Part shown: in pieces, positions 52,872 through 58,149 of the stretch
How positions within the stretch are numbered: the stretch's first letter is position 1
Layout: the number at the start of each line of letters is the position of its first letter
NCBI GenBank assembly: GCA_040882255.1
Contig: JBBEBP010000032.1
Location: 1-58,149 of the forward strand
Direction: 5' to 3'
DNA from: PWQG01 sp040882255
GTDB taxonomy: Bacteria; Pseudomonadota; Gammaproteobacteria; Pseudomonadales; Pseudohongiellaceae
Length of the DNA stretch: 58,149 bases
Notes under the pieces: model-generated
Databases searched by the model: none
The model's input: the letters and a program-made list of their open reading frames with translations, nothing else
What the model was told of the DNA's origin: nothing
Translations under genes and position numbers: made by a program

Positions 52872-53506
52872 CGGGACGGCGCGGCGTACAACACAGGGGC
52901 GCCGCGCCACGGACCGGCCGGCAACAGCGAGGCCTGACCCTGTTTGAACTGGTGGTGTTCATCCTGGTGGTGGCCATCATTTTTGCAACGGCATTTGACC
53001 GGTTCAGGGAGTATCCAGGTGCCGCCGAGCGGGCAAATTTTCAGACAACACTGGCACAGCTTCGTTCGGCAGTGAACATGGAGATGATGGCTGCTATCGC
53101 GACAGGAAATTGGCAAGAGCTGGAGTCATTGGAGGACAGCAATCCCATGGATCTGCTGCTTGAAACACCGGATAACTACGTCGGAGAATTCATGGCGGTA
53201 GCTGAAAGCAGCATGCCACGCAGGGTATGGTACTTCGATGAGACGCGCGGGCAACTTGTTTATTTGCCGAATGACAATGAACATCTATATGTCGACCAAG
53301 GAGCCGGATGGAAGCGAGCAGATAGCTTGCAGTTTCGCATTGACATGCGTTATGAGGGAGACGATGCGTCGGAGAACTCGGCTTCCGGAGCAGATAGGGA
53401 GGAAGCGCTGTCTCCTTCCAGAGATCAGGGTGACTGGACGGGCCTGACTCTGATGGCGGTGACTCCGTTTGATTGGCGCAACAGCCGGTTGGAGTTGCCA
53501 CGCTAG
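52868..53506 (+). CDS. mshF: MshF-like minor pilin
   Basis: A 212-residue prepilin-like protein: an unusually long basic leader of about 23 residues ending QQRG, then LTLFELVVFILVVAIIFATAF with Leu at +1 and Glu at +5. The rest is an acidic globular domain. The position after mshG fits MshF. Codon use shifts within the gene: the 5' end is GC-rich like mshG while the 3' half is markedly AT-richer. Assignment rests on position and prepilin motif. Confidence 0.75.
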   Translation: MTGRRGVQHRGAAPRTGRQQRGLTLFELVVFILVVAIIFATAFDRFREYPGAAERANFQTTLAQLRSAVNMEMMAAIATGNWQELESLEDSNPMDLLLETPDNYVGEFMAVAESSMPRRVWYFDETRGQLVYLPNDNEHLYVDQGAGWKRADSLQFRIDMRYEGDDASENSASGADREEALSPSRDQGDWTGLTLMAVTPFDWRNSRLELPR

Positions 53507-53692
53507 CCCGCATATGTGCTGTGACTGGTAAAAAGAGGGTCGAAATAGGCGGATGATGCGATAGGGATCATGGGAAGAGCTGCGTTGCGGTGCTACCCTG
53601 CGACTACTGAATAACGGGACATGCGTTCTGACGATCATGATTAAAAGTTGAGCGGCCTGACAGCGTTGCGGGCCCAATCAAGGAGTGTGACC

Positions 53693-54322
53693 ATGCAAGC
53701 ACCACGCAAACAGAGTGGTTTCACGATCATCGAGCTGGTGGTGGTGATTCTGCTGCTGGGGATTCTAGCGGCTACCGCGCTACCGCGCTTTGTCGATGTT
53801 ACGGATGAGGCCCACGCAGCAGTCGCAGAGGCTACGTATGGAGGCTTTGGCACAGGAGTAGCGATGGCGCGAGCTCAATGGGTTGCAGATGGGCAATCCG
53901 GGACCAGCGTCTCTCTGCGAGGTGGTACCGTGAGCCTTAATGGAAGTGGTTATCCGAACGGGGCAACTAACGGCGAATGCCAGACGACATTCGACACAGT
54001 TTTACAGGATGGCCATCCTACCGTTGGTGACGGTGGATCGGTAAGTGATGGAACTACTGATACGCTATTTTCTGACACAGGTGATTTGACCGATATTGAT
54101 ACCCAACTTGGTACCTCAACTGGTAGCGACTTCGTCGCAGTACATGCATCCGATGCTTCCGGGTCAGAAGAATTGCATCGTTGCTACTATTTTTATACAG
54201 CCCAATATGCAGATCACGATGCCGCTGATACAGCAGGAGCCGATGGGATTCCATATTTCTACTATGATGAAGCCAATGGTGATGCGGTTTATACCAGCAC
54301 CGGGAATCTGCCTGCCCCCTAA
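53693..54322 (+). CDS. MSHA major/minor pilin, first tandem copy (MshB/MshA-like)
   Basis: A 209-residue type IV prepilin. The nine-residue leader MQAPRKQSG is cleaved before FTIIELVVVILLLGILAATA, with Glu at +5, then LPRFVDVTDEAHAAV as in MSHA pilins. The variable C-terminal part has two cysteines that could form the D-region loop. AAGGAG lies before the ATG; an open frame upstream to 53648 lacks one. The next gene is a paralogue. The gene is AT-richer than the machinery genes. The 186-base gap before it has no recognised site. Confidence 0.88.
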   Translation: MQAPRKQSGFTIIELVVVILLLGILAATALPRFVDVTDEAHAAVAEATYGGFGTGVAMARAQWVADGQSGTSVSLRGGTVSLNGSGYPNGATNGECQTTFDTVLQDGHPTVGDGGSVSDGTTDTLFSDTGDLTDIDTQLGTSTGSDFVAVHASDASGSEELHRCYYFYTAQYADHDAADTAGADGIPYFYYDEANGDAVYTSTGNLPAP

Positions 54323-54409
54323 TGAAATGGTGCTAGTGCATATCAGAAATATTTTGGTGAGAATGTGTTGGCATACTAGGCGCTTTAAATTGGCCGAAGG
54401 AGACGACGA

Positions 54410-55012
54410 ATGGATCAAGTTAGGATAAGCCGTCCAGCGGCAGGTTTCACGATCATCGAATTGGTGGTCGTCATTCTCTTGCTGGGAATTCTCGCAGCTA
54501 CAGCGCTACCGCGCTTCATCGATACTACCGATGAAGCTCATACTGCAGCTGTAGATGGACTTCTCGGTGGATTGAGAACAGGGGTTGCGTTGTTCGAGGC
54601 GCAGTGGCTTGCTGAGGGGGAGCCTACAGACCCTTTGCCTGAGTTTAATAACCTCTATCCAACCTCAGGCGGCTATCCCTCAGGCGCCGATAGCGCCACT
54701 ATAGACGCAAATTCGGAATGCGTGCAGTTTTTTAATGGAATTTTGCAAGGTGGAAGGCCGCAAGTGGTTTCTGCTGCAGATACGGTGGCGCTTCCTGATG
54801 GTAATACGGTTGCTTCCGATGCCACAACTACGGGCACTCCTACTGGTGAGTCGGATCTGATTGAAGAAGCAGCAGAGGCCGGTTACTCATATATTGCATT
54901 CCTGCAAGCTGCTGGCACGTGTGATTTTCTTTATCTTCGTGATGCAGGAGATCTAGCGACTCCCCCGACGATTCGGTATGCTGCTTCAAGTGGGGCTGTA
55001 ACTCTTCAGTGA
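54410..55012 (+). CDS. MSHA major/minor pilin, second tandem copy
   Basis: A 200-residue prepilin with leader MDQVRISRPAAG and mature start FTIIELVVVILLLGILAATA, then LPRFIDTTDEAHTAAVDG. The first 40 mature residues are nearly identical to the preceding gene, also at the DNA level (e.g. GGTTTCACGATCATCGA shared), while the C-terminal halves are only distantly alike. GAAGGAG precedes the ATG. Which copy is the main fibre subunit cannot be decided here. The following 266 bases up to mshC hold no recognisable feature. Confidence 0.88.
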   Translation: MDQVRISRPAAGFTIIELVVVILLLGILAATALPRFIDTTDEAHTAAVDGLLGGLRTGVALFEAQWLAEGEPTDPLPEFNNLYPTSGGYPSGADSATIDANSECVQFFNGILQGGRPQVVSAADTVALPDGNTVASDATTTGTPTGESDLIEEAAEAGYSYIAFLQAAGTCDFLYLRDAGDLATPPTIRYAASSGAVTLQ

Positions 55013-55278
55013 CAGTAGCGGCTTCCTATTCAGGACCAGCTTATGGAAGTTAGTAAAGGTCAGTAGTAGTTATGTGCTTCGAAGTATCGCCTAGCATAAC
55101 TACATTGGCAACTGGGGTCCTTGGGAAGGCTGGTATCTCATGGCGAGTTGATTGCCGCTGCCGTGCTTGGGGGGAGACTGGTTTCTGAATTGTTTAGCTT
55201 GACTGTCTCCAAAGGATGATCCCTTTGTTCTCCAGTGTCGAAAGGGATCAGGCGGCGACAAAGTGGCTCGAGGCTGGA

Positions 55279-55824
55279 GTGGGTCATTTGCATAAACGAG
55301 TTCACAGCGGCTACACCATAATCGAATTGGTCATTGTGATAGTTATTTTGGGGATAGTCTCAGCAGTTACCATATCGCGATTGGTTCGATCAGATATATT
55401 CTCTGATTCAGTGATCAGGGATCAGGTAATTTCCTCGGTCCGCTCTGCACATCAAAATGCGACTGGACGCGTTGATAGCACGTTGACACTCAATCTGGTG
55501 TCTGACGAGTTGCACTTCATCCTTGAAGACTTTGATGGGGAAATCCAGAGAGACCGGGTGGCTATCGATGAGGTGACGATTGCCGGAGATGTCAATCAGT
55601 TGGCTAGCTGCGCCAACATTCCGGGCGCAAATCCGCTAACTTCGTCTGATTCCATTGTATTCGAGTTTGACACCTTTGGTGACTTGCGCCGTGCAGGTAT
55701 AGAGGGAAGCCTTCAGGATGTGACCACCGGTGCTCGAATTTGTGTCAACGATGACCCTCGCTATTCTGTCTGTATCTCCAAAACCGGCTATGCCTACGCA
55801 GGAGACTGCGAAAATGGCAGCTAG
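55279..55824 (+). CDS. mshC: MshC-like minor pilin
   Basis: A 181-residue prepilin if started at GTG 55279, which has GAGG five bases upstream and gives an 11-residue leader; an ATG at 55216 would give a 32-residue leader with its AAAGG too close. Mature start YTIIELVIVIVILGIVSAVT has Tyr at +1 instead of the usual Phe. Paired cysteines lie near the C-terminus. It overlaps mshD by 11 bases. The low GC content matches the pilin genes before it. Confidence 0.82.
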   Translation: MGHLHKRVHSGYTIIELVIVIVILGIVSAVTISRLVRSDIFSDSVIRDQVISSVRSAHQNATGRVDSTLTLNLVSDELHFILEDFDGEIQRDRVAIDEVTIAGDVNQLASCANIPGANPLTSSDSIVFEFDTFGDLRRAGIEGSLQDVTTGARICVNDDPRYSVCISKTGYAYAGDCENGS

Positions 55825-56440
55825 ACAGCGCGGCATCACCCTGGTGGAAATGGTCGCCACCATCATCATTCTGGCTATCGCATTGACGGCTGTAACGGCC
55901 ATGCTCTCAAGAGGCCTCGGTCGTAGTAGCGATGTGCTGACGGAAACCCGCGCCGTGGCCCTGGCGCAAAGCTACCTGGAAGAAATCATCGGCCGGCGCT
56001 TCGATGAAGCCTCTAATCCCAGAGGTATCCCCCCTTGTTGGTATGATGTACCTGGCGTGGAGCTGGAGTTGTGTGCTCCAAACCCGGATGGTGATCCTTT
56101 TCCGGCGGACGGAGATGATGGTAGTCGGGCAGAATATGATGATGTGGACGATTATGATGACCTGGACGAGGGCTGGAACAGTACCGGTGGTGTATCGTTG
56201 CGGGATGCGGAAGGCAATGTGCGCAACGGGTATGACAATTTCCGGGTACGGGTTTCTGTCCGCTATGTTGATGCGCGTACTGGCGAAGAAGAGGGAAATC
56301 TGGGCTTGAATCTGAGCTGTGTGGACAACAGTGGCGCAGAACCAGAAACACTCCCTTGTGCCAAGTTGATCACCGTCAATATCAGCCATCCGGACAACGA
56401 TGATGGCTGGGATTTCAGTGTCTACAAGTCGAACTTCTGA
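55814..56440 (+). CDS. mshD: MshD-like minor pilin
   Basis: A 208-residue prepilin. Leader MAARQRG, mature start ITLVEMVATIIILAIALTAV with Ile at +1 and Glu at +5. A strongly acidic Asp-rich segment (YDDVDDYDDLDEG) lies in the middle, and four cysteines are present. It overlaps mshC upstream and shares one base with mshO (TGATG). The gene is transitional in base composition. Confidence 0.85.
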   Translation: MAARQRGITLVEMVATIIILAIALTAVTAMLSRGLGRSSDVLTETRAVALAQSYLEEIIGRRFDEASNPRGIPPCWYDVPGVELELCAPNPDGDPFPADGDDGSRAEYDDVDDYDDLDEGWNSTGGVSLRDAEGNVRNGYDNFRVRVSVRYVDARTGEEEGNLGLNLSCVDNSGAEPETLPCAKLITVNISHPDNDDGWDFSVYKSNF

Positions 56441-57336
56441 TGAAAAAACGCCGGAGCCCAATACAGACCGCGAAGGCAGCGGGTTTCACACTGGTCGAGG
56501 CCGTGATTGCCATTGTGGTGGCCGCCATACTGGCAGTAGGCATTATCGATTATATTGGTAACTCAGTAGAGGGCTACACCTCTGCGGCCAGCCGCAACCA
56601 GCTGGCCAGTTCCGGCCGCACGGTCATTGACCGCCTGGCACTGGAGCTGGAAAACGCCGTCCCCAACAGCATCCGCGTTACCCCCACCACGGCGACAGGC
56701 GATCAGTGTCTTGAGTTTCTGCCATTCGAGGCGGTGACCACGTCCATTGATGCCCCGACCACCGGACAGGGCAGCCAAACGTTCGATATCGTACAGTCAC
56801 GCCCCGGGTTCGATTCGTCGTCCGCAGGTGGGTACTATGCAGTGGTTTATCCAAACAATACGGGCGACCTTTATGATGTGGGTGGAGCGACTGATCGGGG
56901 GTCTGTAGCCGTCATCGACTCGTTTGGCGGGGTGTCTGGTGGCGTACAAACCATCACATTAACAGAACAGCATCGTTTTCCGCGGCGCTCACCGGTGGAG
57001 CGGATGTTCATTACACGCCAGCCGGTCACGTTCTGTGTCGTGGACAACAGGATCTACCGCTACAGCGAGTATGGCTTCCAGGCTACGCAGTGTGCCTCTC
57101 CGGACGTGGCCGCACTGGGCGTTGACTGGAATGATTGCCTGCCCGGCTCCCCCGCCACCGGACGCCATCTGATCACTGATAACGTGGACAACAGCGTGGA
57201 CGGCGGCCTGACTGCCTTCACGTATTCGCCTTCGGCGCTGCGGCGTAACGCCATCGTCGCGCTGGACCTGAATTTCACGGCGCGGGGCGATACAGTGCGG
57301 CTGACCCATGACGTTCTGGCGAGAAACGTACCATGA
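56440..57336 (+). CDS. mshO: MshO-like minor pilin
   Basis: A 298-residue prepilin-like protein: leader KKRRSPIQTAKAAG, mature start FTLVEAVIAIVVAAILAVGI with Glu at +5, then a large globular domain with several cysteines (VTFCVVDN, ATQCASPD, WNDCLPG). It is GC-rich again. It should sit in the tip/initiation complex with MshC, D and P. Confidence 0.87.
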   Translation: MKKRRSPIQTAKAAGFTLVEAVIAIVVAAILAVGIIDYIGNSVEGYTSAASRNQLASSGRTVIDRLALELENAVPNSIRVTPTTATGDQCLEFLPFEAVTTSIDAPTTGQGSQTFDIVQSRPGFDSSSAGGYYAVVYPNNTGDLYDVGGATDRGSVAVIDSFGGVSGGVQTITLTEQHRFPRRSPVERMFITRQPVTFCVVDNRIYRYSEYGFQATQCASPDVAALGVDWNDCLPGSPATGRHLITDNVDNSVDGGLTAFTYSPSALRRNAIVALDLNFTARGDTVRLTHDVLARNVP

Positions 57337-57372
57337 GCCGGTCTTGAGTGACCCGGAAGAGGATCTGGCGGA

Positions 57373-57765
57373 ATGAGACGACAGAGTGGCATTGGCCTCC
57401 CGGCCGCGATCTTCGTGATCACCGTTATGGCTGCCCTGGCGGTGGCTGTTCTGCGCCTGGTCCAGCAGAACGCGGAAACCTTTGAAGAAGAGGTGCGGCT
57501 GACCCGTGCATTTTACGCAGCGGAGTCGGGTATCGGCTTCGGCATGAGTACCCTGTATCCGCCCGAGGAGTATCCGGATTACACGGCCAGTTGCAGCGCC
57601 TTTCCGCTCGACTATGAGCTCACTGTGGACGGACTGAACGGCTGCAGTGTACAGGTCAACTGCTCAGCGGACGCCACTGTGGATGAGGTCGACTACTTCA
57701 CTCTGGTGAGCGAAGGCAGCTGCGGGGATGTAAGCCGGACATTGCAGGTGCGCAGCGGCTACTGA
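57373..57765 (+). CDS. mshP: MshP-like minor pilus protein
   Basis: A 130-residue protein with one N-terminal hydrophobic helix after RRQSG (IGLPAAIFVITVMAALAVAV). The Glu at +5 is replaced by Ala, as in PilX/MshP-type proteins, followed by FYAAESGIGFGMSTLYP and two to four cysteines. It is the last intact gene of the operon. mshQ, which follows mshP in Vibrio, is absent. Confidence 0.83.
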   Translation: MRRQSGIGLPAAIFVITVMAALAVAVLRLVQQNAETFEEEVRLTRAFYAAESGIGFGMSTLYPPEEYPDYTASCSAFPLDYELTVDGLNGCSVQVNCSADATVDEVDYFTLVSEGSCGDVSRTLQVRSGY

Positions 57766-57781
57766 TTTGTAACAAAGGAGT

Positions 57782-57934
57782 CTTCGGGAAAAACCGGGGG
57801 GAAACCGGGGGCAAAAAACCGGGACAGTCCCCCTTTTCCGCTCCCTCCTTTCCGGGAAATAGGGAAGATGGGAGACGGAAAAGGGGGACTGTCCCGGTTT
57901 TTTGCCCCCGGTTTCCCCCCGGTTTTTTCCGAAG
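57782..57934. repeat. Family (b) giant hairpin closing the msh operon
   Basis: Two 59-base arms (57782-57840 and 57876-57934) are reverse complements with one mismatch. They surround a 35-base spacer that itself has short complementary ends (CTCCC/GGGAG). Each arm contains the ACCGGGACAGTCCC motif shared with 12161-12217 and 42319-42353, and runs of C or G. It starts 17 bases after the mshP stop and probably ends the transcript. The size exceeds that of an ordinary terminator. Confidence 0.85.
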
Positions 57935-57938
57935 GTTG

Positions 57939-58094
57939 TTATGGCTTATCGGCCTTCTCGCGTGAAAGAGCCAGATCATAAACTTCATTACGATTTCTTT
58001 TGCCCGCCGCAAGAACTGTGACCGTGACGGTAGTATCGGATACCGAATAGACCAACCGGTATCCAAGTTGGCGGAGTTTGATTTTGTACAGGTT
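57939..58094 (-). pseudogene. Truncated RelE/ParE-family toxin gene (C-terminal part only)
   Basis: The minus-strand frame reads NLYKIKLRQLGYRLVYSVSD and ends VLAAGKRNRNEVYDLALSREKADKP. This is the C-terminal half of a RelE-type mRNA interferase, including the conserved YKIKLR, GYRLVY and GKRNRNEVY segments. Just upstream of NLYK the homology stops and an in-frame TAG follows within a few codons. No start codon and no antitoxin are visible. The break coincides with the start of IS-like sequence, so it is probably disrupted by insertion. Confidence 0.75.
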
Positions 58095-58149
58095 TGTAGT
58101 GGTCTAATGAAACCGGACACCATTTAAGGTGGTAATATTACCACCAAGG
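58095..58149. mobile_element. Possible insertion-sequence end at the window edge
   Basis: Sequence beginning TGTAGTGGTCTAATGAAACC replaces the relE gene exactly where its homology ends. It is reminiscent of IS3-group termini. It is followed by a perfect 18-bp palindrome (GGTGGTAATATTACCACC, 58128-58145). No transposase is inside the window, so this rests on the interrupted toxin gene and the terminal look of the sequence. Confidence 0.4.

Noticed and set aside
57698..58123. 141-residue minus-strand frame across the giant hairpin
   Set aside because: It runs through the palindrome and in a different frame from the relE homology, so it is chance.

Overview
The window is about 58 kb of a GC-rich gammaproteobacterial chromosome. 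The evidence is the conserved gene neighbourhoods trxA-rho-ubiD, yrfG-hslR near pckA, mutY-yggX, hisBHAF, gpmI-envC-ctpA-yibQ, secB-trmL, and a near-complete msh (MSHA-type) type IV pilus locus. Many proteins are acidic (D/E-rich), which would suit a marine or halophilic organism such as a Chromatiales/Ectothiorhodospira-like lineage, but the species cannot be fixed from the sequence alone. There is no phage, no CRISPR array and no intact transposase. The first 49 bases are a pure C run, probably an assembly edge.

Region 1 (about 0.3-17.6 kb) is housekeeping: an NADP-dependent oxidoreductase, a large periplasmic-sensor diguanylate cyclase, ubiD, rho, trxA, hemB, a VTT-membrane/flavin disulfide-reductase fusion, dsbB, gshA, pckA, hslR, the yrfG nucleotidase and cysQ. 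Thiol chemistry (trxA, dsbB, gshA, the fusion protein) is a recurring theme.

Region 2 (17.6-26.2 kb) is accessory: a secreted DUF3494 (ice-binding-like) protein, a haloalkane dehalogenase, a membrane-anchored formylglycine-generating-enzyme-like protein overlapping an RnfD/NqrB-like membrane protein with a Cys-rich Sel1-like tail, and a tightly overlapping kaiC-kaiB-PAS/PAS/GGDEF operon. The last is the most unusual functional unit here. It joins Kai clock proteins to c-di-GMP synthesis, and an 11-base G tract lies just upstream of its putative promoter. A tRNA-Phe follows.

Region 3 (26.2-42.5 kb) holds yggX-mutY-asmA-sigma54 regulator-histidine kinase (one overlapping minus-strand chain), divergent hisBH, a 500-bp insertion of two repeat elements, hisAF, then the minus-strand gpmI-envC-ctpA-yibQ envelope operon and the plus-strand rhodanese-secB pair, with trmL on the other strand.

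Region 4 (43.1-57.8 kb) is the msh pilus operon in the order I, I2/PilN, J, K, L, M, N, E, G, F, two tandem major-pilin-like genes, C, D, O, P. mshQ is not found. The pilin part is visibly more AT-rich than the machinery genes and contains a recent-looking pilin duplication. The locus ends in a 153-nt hairpin, a truncated relE-type toxin gene and what looks like the end of an insertion sequence at the window edge.

Four families of palindromic intergenic repeats are scattered through the window: (a) a roughly 115-bp element with a conserved core and variable but self-complementary arms (three copies); (b) palindromes centred on GGGACAGTCCC (three sites); (c) a 9-bp-module element ending in TCTCGC (two copies); (d) a 38-bp-arm inverted repeat upstream of the VTT/flavoprotein fusion (one copy). 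Family (a) is the best candidate for something undescribed.
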